The notes under the pieces were generated by a model that saw nothing but the letters and a program-made list of their open reading frames with translations, was not told where the DNA came from and made no database searches. A stretch of 64,000 bases of DNA from assembly GCF_003491325.1 (NCBI RefSeq), contig NZ_CP022881.1, positions 2,232,001 to 2,296,000 of the forward strand. Reading direction: 5' to 3'. Shown here piece by piece: positions 46,852 through 60,660 of this stretch. The first letter of the stretch is position 1, and the number at the start of each line of letters is the position of its first letter. The DNA is from Staphylococcus sp. M0911. Its GTDB lineage: Bacteria; Bacillota; Bacilli; Staphylococcales; Staphylococcaceae. The position numbers and the translations under genes were made by a program.

Positions 46852-46880
46852 ATAGTATTGGACTTTGTTTTAAATGTAAA
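46852..46880 (-). promoter_or_regulatory. Promoter for speG operon
   Basis: Minus strand TTTACA (46875-46880) and TACTAT (46852-46857) with a 17-base spacer, ending about 24 bases ahead of the speG start. Confidence 0.55.
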
Positions 46881-47048
46881 TCATTTCAAGCTTTTTGACA
46901 TTAAATTTAATCATTTAGTTAAGTGTTAGAACATAAAAATGAGGCTACTAAGGCCTTGAGGTATTTATCATTAATCAAACAATTTAAATGTCGCTATTTT
47001 AAATCAAACGAAAAAGTTATATGCTCTTAATTACTTAACCAACTCGTT
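46881..47048. other. Spacer between rrn C remnant and speG promoter
   Basis: About 170 bases of AT-rich, gene-free DNA. Nothing recognisable was found except a weak inverted repeat near 46940-46960. Confidence 0.4.
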
Positions 47049-47083
47049 GCATTTGCTCTGCGTTGACTTTCTTTTTTGGGCAT

Positions 47084-47106
47084 AAAAAAAGAGACCTTGC
47101 GGTCTC
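47084..47106 (-). terminator. Terminator behind the broken 5S
   Basis: Hairpin GAGACC-GCAA-GGTCTC followed on the minus strand by seven T. Same structure as the copy at 47336-47358. Confidence 0.85.
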
Positions 47107-47133
47107 AATGCGGCTCATCGCATCCTATTATTT

Positions 47134-47193
47134 GCCTGGCAACGTCCTACTCTAGCGGAACGTTAGTCTGCTACCTTCGGCGCTAAGGAGCTT
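47134..47193 (-). pseudogene. 5S rRNA fragment, 3' half
   Basis: About 60 bases matching the 3' half of 5S rRNA (ending GTTGCCAGGC at 47134), with a base change and a one-base deletion around 47168-47173. The 5' half is missing: sequence diverges beyond 47193. It is a decayed copy, 192 bases downstream of the intact 5S. Confidence 0.9.
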
Positions 47194-47335
47194 TTTCAAC
47201 TTGAGAGAAATGCGCTTATACTTCTTCATTTTCATCTCTCCCTTACTCACTTAGCTCGACTAAGCTCGTTGCGCTCATTCTTCAATTCATCGTCTAAGCG
47301 CATTTGCTCTGCGTTGACTTTCTTATTTTTGGGCA

Positions 47336-47358
47336 TAAAAAAGAGACCTTGCGGTCTC
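47336..47358 (-). terminator. Terminator of operon C
   Basis: Hairpin GAGACC-GCAA-GGTCTC with a T-run on the minus strand, 27 bases after the 5S 3' end. Confidence 0.9.
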
Positions 47359-47385
47359 AATGCGGCTCATCGCATCCTATTATTT

Positions 47386-47500
47386 GCCTGGCAACGTCCT
47401 ACTCTAGCGGAACGTTAGTCCGACTACCATCGGCGCTAAGGAGCTTAACTTCTGTGTTCGGCATGGGAACAGGTGTGACCTCCTTACCATTGTCACCAGA
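47386..47500 (-). rRNA. 5S rRNA of operon C
   Basis: Intact 115-base 5S, as the distal copy of operon B apart from a base near the 5' end (ACCATTG against GCCATTG on the plus strand). It follows the 23S by 70 bases. Confidence 0.97.
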
Positions 47501-47570
47501 CAAATTGAATGTATTATACATTCAAAACTAGATAGTAAGTAAAATGATTTTGCGTCGCAAAACATAAATT

Positions 47571-52383
<4,813 letters not shown>

Positions 52384-52510
52384 AAATTATGATGTTTGAT
52401 TAGCTCATAAAACTAAATTAATTGTTGTAACTTTCGTTACATTATTGGAATTAACGTTGACATATTGTCATTCAGTTTTCAATGTTCATTTCTTTTACCG
52501 ACAATAATTA

Positions 52511-52539
52511 ATTATACGCCTTATTAACTCGAAAGTCAA
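52511..52539 (-). promoter_or_regulatory. rRNA promoter of operon C
   Basis: Minus strand TTGACT (52534-52539) and TATAAT (52511-52516), 17-base spacer, almost the same sequence and distance from 16S as in operon A. Confidence 0.85.
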
Positions 52540-52607
52540 TAACTTTTTAAAATTAATTTTTGAAGTGATTTGTGTTGTTTTCGCTTTGTTTCGCTCAACA
52601 AATATAT

Positions 52608-52636
52608 ACTATACAGACATTCAAAACTTTTAACAA
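52608..52636 (-). promoter_or_regulatory. Candidate upstream promoter of operon C
   Basis: Minus strand TTGTTA (52631-52636) and TATAGT (52608-52613) with a 17-base spacer, about 100 bases upstream of the main promoter. Tandem promoters are common before rrn operons. The rest of 52640-52819 is AT-rich and holds nothing I recognise. Confidence 0.45.
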
Positions 52637-52819
52637 CAGTAAAATTTACACTTTCTTTCCTGTGTAAATCTCTTGGTGTGTCTGATTTCGTATAATATAA
52701 TAAACGTTATTATAAAAGTTCGTTTTTTGGATGATTTTTTTGATTTACATCGTAATTCACTTCTAAAATCTCACTATATACAAACTTTAACTTTTTTTAC
52801 ATTTTATTAAACAAAAATT

Positions 52820-52853
52820 AAAAAACACTGACACGTTACGCATCAGTGTTTTT
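52820..52853 (-). terminator. recR terminator
   Basis: Hairpin AAAACACTGA / TCAGTGTTTT followed by T-rich sequence on the minus strand, directly after the recR stop. Confidence 0.85.
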
Positions 52854-52855
52854 AA

Positions 52856-53452
52856 CTACATTTCAGTTCTACCAGCTATCGCTTTAGATAATGTTACTTC
52901 ATCTGCATATTCTAAATCTCCGCCTACAGATAATCCTTGTGCTAGACGAGTTACTTTAATGCCTATTGGTTTAACAAGACGGGAAATATACATTGCTGTT
53001 GATTCGCCTTCAAGATTTGGATTCATAGCGAGTATTAACTCTTTAACTTCATCATTTTTCAAGCGTTCAACCAATGCTGGTATATTTATGTCCTCAGGGC
53101 CTATACCATCCATAGGTGATATCGAGCCATGTAGAACATGATACAAGCCTTTAAACTCTCTCATTTTTTCCATTGCTATGACATCTTTATCATCTTCAAC
53201 AACACAAATAACTGAGCGATCTCTTTGTTTATCTTCACAAATATAACAAGGATCTTTTTCAGTTATATGTCCACACACACTACAATAGGTAAGTTCACGC
53301 TTTACATCTACGAGCGCTTTCGCAAATTGAACGACGTCATCTTCTTTCATATCTAATGTGTGAAATGCCAGACGTTGAGCGGTCTTAGGACCAATGCCTG
53401 GCAATTTCATAAAACTATCTATAAGTTTGGATATGGGTTCTGGATAATGCAT
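52856..53452 (-). CDS. recR: Recombination protein RecR
   Basis: Acts with RecF and RecO to load RecA on gapped DNA. 198 residues: helix-hairpin-helix [14 protein letters not shown] near residue 17, zinc finger C57, C60, C69 and C72, Toprim domain starting [15 protein letters not shown] near 82, and a C-terminal Walker-B-like region with [11 protein letters not shown]. It lies four bases after ybaB at the end of dnaX-ybaB-recR and is terminated before operon C. Confidence 0.97.
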   Translation of the reverse strand: MHYPEPISKLIDSFMKLPGIGPKTAQRLAFHTLDMKEDDVVQFAKALVDVKRELTYCSVCGHITEKDPCYICEDKQRDRSVICVVEDDKDVIAMEKMREFKGLYHVLHGSISPMDGIGPEDINIPALVERLKNDEVKELILAMNPNLEGESTAMYISRLVKPIGIKVTRLAQGLSVGGDLEYADEVTLSKAIAGRTEM

Positions 53453-53456
53453 CTTA

Positions 53457-53774
53457 TCACATTCCAGGGATATTTAAGCCTTGAGTATGTTTACCTAAGC
53501 GTTCTTGTGTTAACTTATCAGCTTTGTTCATCGCTTCATTAGTAGCTGCTAATACTAAGTCTTGTAACATTTCAACGTCATCTGGATCTACTGCATCTTC
53601 TTTGATTTGTACATCTACTACTTCTTTGTGTCCAGTAACAGTTACAGTAACCATGCCGCCACCAGCTGTACCTTCAACACGTTCATCTTTTAATTTTTCC
53701 TGTTCTTGTTCCATTTTCTTTTGCATTTTTTGCATTTGTTTCATCATTTGTTGCATATTTCCGCCACCGCGCAT
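53457..53774 (-). CDS. YbaB/EbfC family nucleoid-associated protein
   Basis: 105 residues. A glutamine, methionine and lysine-rich N-terminal helix ([19 protein letters not shown]) precedes the conserved core [20 protein letters not shown]. Relatives bind DNA as dimers with tweezer-like helices. It is fixed between dnaX and recR across bacteria. The ATG follows AAGGAGG by nine bases. Confidence 0.95.
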   Translation of the reverse strand: MRGGGNMQQMMKQMQKMQKKMEQEQEKLKDERVEGTAGGGMVTVTVTGHKEVVDVQIKEDAVDPDDVEMLQDLVLAATNEAMNKADKLTQERLGKHTQGLNIPGM

Positions 53775-53863
53775 AATCTATTTCCTCCTTGTAATTCCTT
53801 GAATTCTTTAAATAATAACTTTGTTTATATTATACATACGAATATTAGCCTTGTCATGTGTAG

Positions 53864-55564
53864 CTAATCATCTATCATATGTACTGTTTCTTCTCCAAAT
53901 AAATCTTTCGCCTTTTGTGCTACATCTTCTTGTTCTGGCTCAGTTTCTATTTTTTCCGCTTCATTATGTTGATCCTGTTTTCTGTTTTGAAGATATTCTG
54001 CTCTTACACGTAACCATTGATCTGAGGGAACACCCACTACTTTGACAGTTTTATTAACGATATTACAGACTACACTTTCTATATTGTTACGCTTTTCATC
54101 GTCTTTATTAACAATTTCACAGTGAATCTCTTCTTCAAATTTCACTAACACATGATCTTCGCTTGCTGCTACTGGTTCTGAATTTTGAAGTAAACTTACT
54201 AAGGACTTTTTATCATTGTTTTTAGCATGATCAATAACTTCTTGCCAATGATCTTTGAGTAGTTTGATATCATCTTTATTGGCTTTATCTAACACTTTAG
54301 CAATTTGTTGCATAGAAAAAGCATTTTTTGAGCGTTGTTGACTTCTAACTGGTTTTTTCGGTGATTGCGTCTGTCCTGATGCCGATACACCTTGCGATTT
54401 TAATACTTTCAATTCCTGCTCTAATTGTTCCATACGCTGTAATAAAACGTCATTATTAGGTTCTGTAGCAACTTGTGTTGTAGCAACATTTTGCACTGTT
54501 TCTGGTTTAGCTTTAATCATTTCAGCTAATTTTACCAACAGTACTTCGAAATGCACGCTTTGATTCACACTAAAACGTATAGATACTAATGTGTCATTGA
54601 TAATATCAATCATGCGATATAAGGTATCCAAGTCAAAATGAAGAAGTGCGTCATATTCGACTTCTTGGTTAGATGTTTTATTCATAATTGTATCTCTGAC
54701 GAAATAAATCATATCATTTATTAAACGATTGACTTCTTTTCCTTCAGTAACAAATTGATGATACCTCGTAAATGATGCCTTAACATCGCCTTTAACCACA
54801 TCTTTAAATAATTTATTTAACGATGCTTCATCCACACTACCTGTAACATTTAACGCGTCTTGTAATGTTAAATGTTCATCTCCAAAAGCAATGGCTTGGT
54901 CCATAATACTTAACGCATCTCGCATACCACCTTCAGAGGCCTTAGCAATAAATTCTAGCGCCTCATCATCGTAAGGTAATGACTGTGAATCAGCCACGTA
55001 TTTCAAACGTTCGACAATTTGTTCTAAACTGATAGCTTTAAAATCAAATCTTTGCGCTCTTGAAATAATAGTTGGTGGGATTTTGTGAGGTTCAGTCGTA
55101 GCTAATATGAAAATTGCGTGTGCAGGTGGTTCTTCTAATGTTTTTAATAACGCATTAAAAGCACCTGTCGTTAACATATGAACTTCATCAATAATATAAA
55201 CCTTGTATTCGGATTCACTTGGTGCGTATTTAACTTTATCTCTAATATTTCTAATCTCATCAACACCATTGTTACTCGCAGCATCTATTTCAATCACATC
55301 AGAATTAGTGCCTTGAGTGATACCTTTACAAATTGCACACTCATTACATGGTTCCCCGTCTGTACTATTTGTACAATTTATAGCTTTAGCAAACACCTTA
55401 GCAATACTTGTTTTTCCTGTCCCTCTAGGGCCGCTAAATATATAGGCATGGGATTGTTTCCCTTTAGATATCGCATTTCGTAAAGTTTTAGTTACGTGCT
55501 CTTGTCCGACGACGTCATCAAAACTTTGAGGACGATACATACGATATAACGCTTGATAATTCAC
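53864..55564 (-). CDS. dnaX: DNA polymerase III gamma/tau subunit
   Basis: Clamp-loader ATPase; 566 residues. Walker A GPRGTGKT at 45-52, zinc cysteines C64, C73, C76 and C79, Walker B VYIIDEVHML, and sensor ATTEPHKIPPTIISRAQRF. The lid and collar follow, and the C-terminal third is charged and low in conservation as in tau. Start is GTG with GGAGG seven bases before. I saw no slippery frameshift site for a shorter gamma form. First of dnaX-ybaB-recR. Confidence 0.97.
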   Translation of the reverse strand: MNYQALYRMYRPQSFDDVVGQEHVTKTLRNAISKGKQSHAYIFSGPRGTGKTSIAKVFAKAINCTNSTDGEPCNECAICKGITQGTNSDVIEIDAASNNGVDEIRNIRDKVKYAPSESEYKVYIIDEVHMLTTGAFNALLKTLEEPPAHAIFILATTEPHKIPPTIISRAQRFDFKAISLEQIVERLKYVADSQSLPYDDEALEFIAKASEGGMRDALSIMDQAIAFGDEHLTLQDALNVTGSVDEASLNKLFKDVVKGDVKASFTRYHQFVTEGKEVNRLINDMIYFVRDTIMNKTSNQEVEYDALLHFDLDTLYRMIDIINDTLVSIRFSVNQSVHFEVLLVKLAEMIKAKPETVQNVATTQVATEPNNDVLLQRMEQLEQELKVLKSQGVSASGQTQSPKKPVRSQQRSKNAFSMQQIAKVLDKANKDDIKLLKDHWQEVIDHAKNNDKKSLVSLLQNSEPVAASEDHVLVKFEEEIHCEIVNKDDEKRNNIESVVCNIVNKTVKVVGVPSDQWLRVRAEYLQNRKQDQHNEAEKIETEPEQEDVAQKAKDLFGEETVHMIDD

Positions 55565-55593
55565 CTTAGCACCTCCGTTTGCAATTACTCTCT

Positions 55594-55624
55594 ATTATAT
55601 CATTTGTGCTAGCCTGTTCATCAA
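55594..55624 (-). promoter_or_regulatory. Candidate promoter for dnaX
   Basis: A perfect TATAAT (55594-55599) ahead of dnaX with TTGATG 19 bases further (55619-55624). The spacing is long, so the -35 is uncertain. Confidence 0.4.
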
Positions 55625-55634
55625 TAAAAATTCT

Positions 55635-56165
55635 TTAACGCATAATACTTGGATATTTTACTTGTCCAATTGGTTGGTCTGTTAAATTATCCCATAGAAA
55701 CTTCACTAATAAAGGCTGCGTGACATCTTCATCCTTAGAATATAAATTATAGTCATTTGCTAATTGATAGCCTAATTGAGTAAAGTATGATGTTTCTCGA
55801 TCAACTACAATAGTAGTGTACCCTTCTGACTTCGCACGTTCTTCAACAGCTTGGACTAGTGCTTTACCTAATCCTTGATTTCTTAATTCCTTTTTTACTG
55901 ATAGTGACGCGACAGTCAAAGCGGTATATGTTTTCTCTTCTGAAATCACTCTGACTTCGACAAGCATGATATGTCCAATCACTTCATTTTGTTCGTTCTT
56001 CGCTATTACTTCTAACTCATAATTATAGTCATCTGACTTTCTTAATGTTTTAACAAGCGCTTTTTCCTGCCAACTTGCTTCCGGTTGTTCATCGTAATTT
56101 GCTTCAATACTATTTAATGATTCTTCATAATCCACTTCTGTTAAGGTACTCAAATAGATTTGCAT
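55635..56165 (-). CDS. GNAT family N-acetyltransferase
   Basis: 176 residues. The GNAT core is VASLSVKKELRNQGLGKALVQAVEE near residue 90-112, with motif A RNQGLGKAL for acetyl-CoA. SYFTQLGYQ follows. The substrate is unknown. It stands alone between the SRP RNA terminator and dnaX, the position held in S. aureus. ATG lacks a very strong ribosome site (GGTGGTGTAAAG). Confidence 0.9.
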   Translation of the reverse strand: MQIYLSTLTEVDYEESLNSIEANYDEQPEASWQEKALVKTLRKSDDYNYELEVIAKNEQNEVIGHIMLVEVRVISEEKTYTALTVASLSVKKELRNQGLGKALVQAVEERAKSEGYTTIVVDRETSYFTQLGYQLANDYNLYSKDEDVTQPLLVKFLWDNLTDQPIGQVKYPSIMR

Positions 56166-56252
56166 CTTTACACCACCATTTACGTCATTAGCTATTTCGT
56201 TTGTTTTATCGTTATAACTTTATCAAATTATGTCACATTTATCTATTTATAT

Positions 56253-56285
56253 AAAAAGAGAGCGACTCATCATACAAGTCGCTCA
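56253..56285 (-). terminator. SRP RNA terminator
   Basis: Hairpin GAGCGACTTG / AGTCGCTC followed by a T-run on the minus strand, about 40 bases after the SRP RNA. Confidence 0.85.
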
Positions 56286-56320
56286 AATCTATATTCGATA
56301 TTATTATTTATAAATTTAAA

Positions 56321-56597
56321 AACCGTGCACCTTTGAATCGAACGTATATCACAAACGTTACCGAAGTCGTTAGCTAAATCTCGGCTACCCTACGGCACAT
56401 ATGAGAGTCCACTTAATGCTGCTTCCGTCAGGACCTGACATGATTCATGGGTTCATATTGCATAGGACCGAAATCTTCAAACACTACGTGCTTCGGGCAG
56501 ACTTCACAAAAATACGCCCTCAACAAAGGAATTAAGTCTCGCATAAAGCGGATTTCGAGTACAGGGAACCGCTACCTCCCCACCTAGCACGGTAAGA
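56321..56597 (-). ncRNA. ffs: Signal recognition particle RNA (scRNA, large type)
   Basis: About 275 bases of the Bacillus-type SRP RNA, with Alu and S domains. The Alu start CCGTGCTAGGTGGGGAGGTAG lies near 56595, the SRP54-binding apex with GACGGAAGCAGCA near 56425, and the 3' end GGTGCACGGTT near 56323 pairs with the 5' end. It binds Ffh and directs membrane proteins. ORFs across it are not genes. Confidence 0.97.
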
Positions 56598-56600
56598 TTT

Positions 56601-56630
56601 ATAATACTATAATTACTATTATGTTTGCAA
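56601..56630 (-). promoter_or_regulatory. Promoter for SRP RNA
   Basis: Minus strand TTGCAA (56625-56630) and TATTAT (56601-56606), 18-base spacer, leading straight to the RNA 5' end. Confidence 0.55.
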
Positions 56631-56683
56631 GCTTAAAATCTTACAACTATAAATATCTATCATAAATTCGTTCAGCTTCGACT

Positions 56684-57418
56684 CTATTGCAATAAATTTT
56701 CTCGACGTCTTGAAAACTCCTTAAATTTAAATTCAGTCGCAAGATGTTTAGATATATTATATTGAAACTGTGTCGTATCCTTTAAATATACTGTACTTCG
56801 CACTGTCGCTGTATAAGGAGGGTTAATATCGCCAAACATCTCATAGTCTAATCTTGAAAATGGTTCAAAAGTAATAGATTTACTTGAGTAACTGATATCT
56901 AGCTCTAAATCATTTTCTAAATAGTTATATATAGATTGTTTCGCAACGCTATTAGGAATAGATGTAACTACAGATTTCAAGAAAAAATCTTCATCTAAGA
57001 TTTTCACCTTGTCTTGAATTGAACGTGCGCGAATAACATGAAGCAATATATCATCATTTTTTAATCCTAATGCTAACCTTACTCTTTCATAATCGCCTGC
57101 ATTAACTTCTTCGTTAACAATAAGTTCAGTATGGTGTTTCAAGCCTAATTGATCTTGTACTTCTTTGAAACTAATCAACTCTGAAAACGGAAATTCAGTG
57201 ATTCCTTGGTATATAACAACAGACCCTTTTCCTCTAATCTTTTGAATCATGCCATCATTCGCTAACAGCTCCAGCGCTTTACGAACCGTTTCTCTAGACG
57301 TCCCATAATTAGATACCAATTCATTCTCTGACGGTATTTGATCACCATATTGGTATTGTTCTGATAAAATCTGATTTTTTAACTGTTCATAAATAGTAAT
57401 GAATTTCTTTTGAGTCAT
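56684..57418 (-). CDS. treR: Trehalose operon repressor TreR (GntR family)
   Basis: 244 residues. The N-terminal GntR winged helix (QKKFITIYEQLKNQILSEQY and NYGTSRETVRKALELL) precedes a UbiC/UTRA effector domain, which in TreR senses trehalose 6-phosphate. It likely binds the palindrome in the treP promoter. Starts 25 bases after the treC stop with AGAGGA ahead. Last gene of treP-treC-treR. Confidence 0.95.
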   Translation of the reverse strand: MTQKKFITIYEQLKNQILSEQYQYGDQIPSENELVSNYGTSRETVRKALELLANDGMIQKIRGKGSVVIYQGITEFPFSELISFKEVQDQLGLKHHTELIVNEEVNAGDYERVRLALGLKNDDILLHVIRARSIQDKVKILDEDFFLKSVVTSIPNSVAKQSIYNYLENDLELDISYSSKSITFEPFSRLDYEMFGDINPPYTATVRSTVYLKDTTQFQYNISKHLATEFKFKEFSRRRENLLQ

Positions 57419-57443
57419 GTTGAGATCCTCTTTTTACATAAAA

Positions 57444-59081
57444 TTACTTCGCCGTTTCAACCACAATTGCACCAAAGCCTGACATTTGACGTTGCTCTAA
57501 TATTCCATTTTGAATAATTACATCACCTGAGACATCTAAATCTTCAGGTAATAATACAGGTTCTTTAGAGAAATTAGCAATAACCAACCAAGTTTGATTG
57601 CGATAATGACGACGATATACAAATAATTGTTCGTGTTCCATATACATCGGTTCAATATTACCATAAGTTATTATATCGTGATGATGTCTTAATGAAATCA
57701 ATGTTTTATATGTGTGTAAAATAGACTCAGAATCTTTCATTGCTTGTTCCACATTAATATGGTGATAGTTCTGAGGAATAGAAATCCAAGGTTCTCCAGT
57801 TGTAAAACCTGCATGATTTGTTGCATTCCATTGCATTGGCGTACGAGAGTTGTCACGTGATTTTTGATCTAATATTTCTAAAATTTCTTGCTCGTTGTAT
57901 CCCTGATTTTTCAAATAATCATAAGCATTTAATGATTCTACATCTCTATAAGCATCTATTGAATTGAAATGAGGGTTGGTCATACCAATTTCTTCGCCTT
58001 GATAAATATATGGTGTCCCTTGTAGCATGTGTAGTGAGATGGCTAATGTTTTAGCGCTTGCTTGACGTAAAGATTCAGAACTATCATCCCCGAAGCGTGA
58101 AACTACACGTGGTTGGTCGTGATTACACCAGAATATCGCATTCCAGCCACCACCTTCATATATACCTAATTGCCAATCCATCAATATTTTTTTAAGTTGT
58201 TGAAAATCCATACTACCCTTAGCCCATTTTTCACCGTCAGGATAATCTACTTTTAAATGATGGAAATTAAATACACTACTCAATTCTTTTCTTTCTGGAT
58301 TAGAATATTTAATACAGTGATCAATGGTAGTAGACGACATTTCACCGACAGTCATCATATTCTTATTACCAAATGTATGTTGATTCAATTCATGTAAATA
58401 CTCATGCACTTTGGGTCCATCCGTATAAAACTCTTTTCCGATTTTGTCAGAGTCCTTAAATTCACCTTTGGAAATAAGATTGATCACATCAAACCGGAAA
58501 CCATCCACACCAAAATCAATCCAATAATTGACAATTTGATAAAGGGCTTGTCTAACTTCTGGATTATCCCAATTTAAATCTGCTTGAGTAACATCAAATA
58601 AGTGTAAATAATAGTCATCACTTTTTTCATCATATTGCCATGCATTACCTCCGAATTTGGATTCCCAATTTGTGGGCGGTCCATCCTCTGAATGTCTAAA
58701 GAAATAATAGTCTCGATAAGGACTATCTTTAGATTGAATGGCTTCCTTAAACCATTGATGTTCTGTTGATGTATGGTTAATCACAATATCCATCATTACT
58801 TTAATATCTCGTCGATGAGCTTCTTTCACTAAAACTTTAAAATCTTCTAAAGTACCAAATTGTTCATTAATAGTAAGATAATTACTAATATCATACCCAT
58901 TATCGTTCATAGGCGATTCATAAATTGGCGTTAACCATATGTAATCTACGCCTAGAAAATGTAAATAATCTAGTTTCTCAATAATACCTTTTAAATCACC
59001 CTCACCATTGCCTGTCGTATCATTAAATGATTTGGGATATATTTGATAAACAACTGATTTTCTCCAGTCTTGTTCACTCAT
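57444..59081 (-). CDS. treC: Phospho-alpha-1,1-glucosidase (trehalose-6-phosphate hydrolase)
   Basis: Splits trehalose 6-phosphate to glucose and glucose 6-phosphate. 545 residues from ATG 59081, which has AAGGTGG seven bases ahead; the longer frame to 59138 starts inside the terminator-like intergenic sequence. GH13 motifs are visible: MDIVINHTS, GFRFDVINL with the catalytic aspartate near residue 200, GEMSS with the acid/base glutamate and FWCNHDQPR. It acts on the product of TreP. Same operon as treP and treR. Confidence 0.96.
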   Translation of the reverse strand: MSEQDWRKSVVYQIYPKSFNDTTGNGEGDLKGIIEKLDYLHFLGVDYIWLTPIYESPMNDNGYDISNYLTINEQFGTLEDFKVLVKEAHRRDIKVMMDIVINHTSTEHQWFKEAIQSKDSPYRDYYFFRHSEDGPPTNWESKFGGNAWQYDEKSDDYYLHLFDVTQADLNWDNPEVRQALYQIVNYWIDFGVDGFRFDVINLISKGEFKDSDKIGKEFYTDGPKVHEYLHELNQHTFGNKNMMTVGEMSSTTIDHCIKYSNPERKELSSVFNFHHLKVDYPDGEKWAKGSMDFQQLKKILMDWQLGIYEGGGWNAIFWCNHDQPRVVSRFGDDSSESLRQASAKTLAISLHMLQGTPYIYQGEEIGMTNPHFNSIDAYRDVESLNAYDYLKNQGYNEQEILEILDQKSRDNSRTPMQWNATNHAGFTTGEPWISIPQNYHHINVEQAMKDSESILHTYKTLISLRHHHDIITYGNIEPMYMEHEQLFVYRRHYRNQTWLVIANFSKEPVLLPEDLDVSGDVIIQNGILEQRQMSGFGAIVVETAK

Positions 59082-59112
59082 TGTTAAACCACCTTTATGT
59101 ATTATATGAAAA

Positions 59113-59150
59113 TAAAAAGCGCTCAGAGGTTTAATCAACTTGAACGCTTT
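59113..59150 (-). terminator. Hairpin terminator between treP and treC
   Basis: Ten-bp stem AAAGCGTTCA / TGAGCGCTTT (one GU pair) followed by T-rich sequence on the minus strand, in the 75-base gap between treP and treC. It may be a partial terminator setting a treP-to-treC ratio. Confidence 0.65.
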
Positions 59151-59156
59151 ACTTTT

Positions 59157-60593
59157 TTATGAATTAGATGTGTCGACCATCTTTTTAGCTTTTTGATTAC
59201 TAAATCTTGAAAATACTATTGTTAACACAGCTGGAACAATTGTCGCAATTAATGTAGCTGGAAGATAGATCCACCAAAATTCACTTTTGATTGAGATAAA
59301 TGCAGGCCAACCACCTACACCAACACTACCTAATACTTTGTGAGCACCAATGAAAGCACCTAGTACACTTGAAGTTAGAATGGCCGCAATAAAAGGATAT
59401 TTTAATGGTAAGTTCACACCAAATAAAGCTGGTTCAGTTACGCCTAATACACCTGAAATACCTGAAGTAAACGCAAGTCCTTCTTCTTTAACCATTTTCT
59501 TACGTTTATAGACAATCCATGCACCAAATGCCGCTGAACCTTGGCAAATATTTGAAATCGCTAGAATTGGCCATAAATATGTACCGCCTAAACTACTACC
59601 CATTAATTGGAAATCAACGGCTAAGAACATGTGATGTAAACCTGTTATTACAAGTGGTGCATATAATAAACCATATAACGCGCCACCTAACCAGCCTGCA
59701 TGTTCAAATACATAAGTCACGCCATTTGTAATGCCTGTGCCTAATATTAAGGCAATAGGTCCTATAACTATAAACGCTAAGAAACCTGTAATCAACAATG
59801 CTACCGGTCCAACTACGAGCATCTTAATAGAATCATGTACAACTTTGTTTAGTACTTTCTCTAATTGAGCTAACACATATGTTGCTAATAATACTGGTAA
59901 AACTTGTCCTTGATAATTAAGCTGCTTAATTTCTAAGCCAAATAAATTCCAAGTTGGTATATGCCCTTTACCAATATCATATTGTGATACAAGTTGCGGA
60001 TGCATTAAGATAAGCCCTAAAACCAATCCTAAAATTGGACTTCCTCCAAATACACGCATACTACTCCAACCAATTAAAGCAGGTAAGAAAATGAAAGCGG
60101 TACTTGCGATGACATTAATTATATTTGAAATGTCCGCAATTTGTGGGTACATGTCTATTAACTTTTTAGGACCAAATAACCCTTCCATAGTTAAAATGTT
60201 ATTGATCCCCATTAATAACCCAGCTGTTACAATCGCTGGTAAGATTGGTATAAATATATCCCCCAATAATTTAATCAATCTTTGAATTGGATTCCCTTTT
60301 TTAGCTGCAGCTTGTTTAGCGTCGTCTTTTGAAGCTTCTTCTGCTCCTGTTTCTGCTACAAATTGTTTATAAACTTCATCTACCGTTCCCGGCCCAATAA
60401 CAATTTGATACTGATGATCTGCTTTGAATTGTCCTTTTACTAATGGATTATCACTCAACGCATCTTTATCTACTTTATTATCATCTTTTAATACTAACCG
60501 TAGTCTTGTTACACAGTGTGTCGCAGTATCTAGGTTCTCCTTCCCCCCAATTGCATCTACAATGGCTTTTACATCTTGTTTTTTTACAGCCAT
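59157..60593 (-). CDS. treP: PTS trehalose-specific enzyme IIBC
   Basis: Imports and phosphorylates trehalose to trehalose 6-phosphate. 478 residues from ATG 60593, with AAAGGAG eight bases ahead; the longer frame opens at GTG three codons earlier. The IIB domain is first, with phosphorylated C27 in DTATHCVTRLRL; the IIC membrane domain has about ten segments from residue 105 on. No IIA domain is present, so IIA must come from another protein, often the glucose IIA. It heads treP-treC-treR. Confidence 0.96.
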   Translation of the reverse strand: MAVKKQDVKAIVDAIGGKENLDTATHCVTRLRLVLKDDNKVDKDALSDNPLVKGQFKADHQYQIVIGPGTVDEVYKQFVAETGAEEASKDDAKQAAAKKGNPIQRLIKLLGDIFIPILPAIVTAGLLMGINNILTMEGLFGPKKLIDMYPQIADISNIINVIASTAFIFLPALIGWSSMRVFGGSPILGLVLGLILMHPQLVSQYDIGKGHIPTWNLFGLEIKQLNYQGQVLPVLLATYVLAQLEKVLNKVVHDSIKMLVVGPVALLITGFLAFIVIGPIALILGTGITNGVTYVFEHAGWLGGALYGLLYAPLVITGLHHMFLAVDFQLMGSSLGGTYLWPILAISNICQGSAAFGAWIVYKRKKMVKEEGLAFTSGISGVLGVTEPALFGVNLPLKYPFIAAILTSSVLGAFIGAHKVLGSVGVGGWPAFISIKSEFWWIYLPATLIATIVPAVLTIVFSRFSNQKAKKMVDTSNS

Positions 60594-60623
60594 AGCCCTC
60601 ACTCCTTTGTTATCTTACACAAA

Positions 60624-60652
60624 GTATAACTTGTCTAGACAAGTTATGTAAA
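60624..60652 (-). promoter_or_regulatory. Promoter for tre operon
   Basis: Minus strand TTTACA (60647-60652) and TTATAC (60624-60629) with 17 bases between. The operator palindrome fills the gap between the two boxes. Confidence 0.7.
60626..60647 (-). promoter_or_regulatory. TreR operator palindrome
   Basis: Perfect 22-base palindrome with core AACTTGTCTAGACAAGTT. It occupies the spacer of the treP promoter, so a bound repressor would block RNA polymerase. A GntR-type dimer fits, and treR is the last gene of this operon. That TreR binds here is inference. Confidence 0.7.
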
Positions 60653-60660
60653 GGCTTTCA
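60647..60660 (-). promoter_or_regulatory. Candidate catabolite-responsive element
   Basis: Minus strand TGAAAGCCTTTACA fits the CcpA cre pattern TGWNANCGNTNWCA with one mismatch (C for G at position 8). It overlaps the -35, where CcpA binding would repress, sensible for a sugar operon. Confidence 0.55.

Larger units (their letters stand above)
47049..47420. repeat. Direct repeat duplicating 5S end and terminator
   Basis: About 120 bases starting GCATTTGCTCTGCGTTGACT at 47049 recur from 47300. Each copy holds the terminator, the 5S-proximal sequence GCGATGAGCC and the 3' part of a 5S gene. The second copy continues into an intact 5S, the first breaks off near 47193. The DNA between copies (47194-47299) occurs once. 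Confidence 0.85.
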
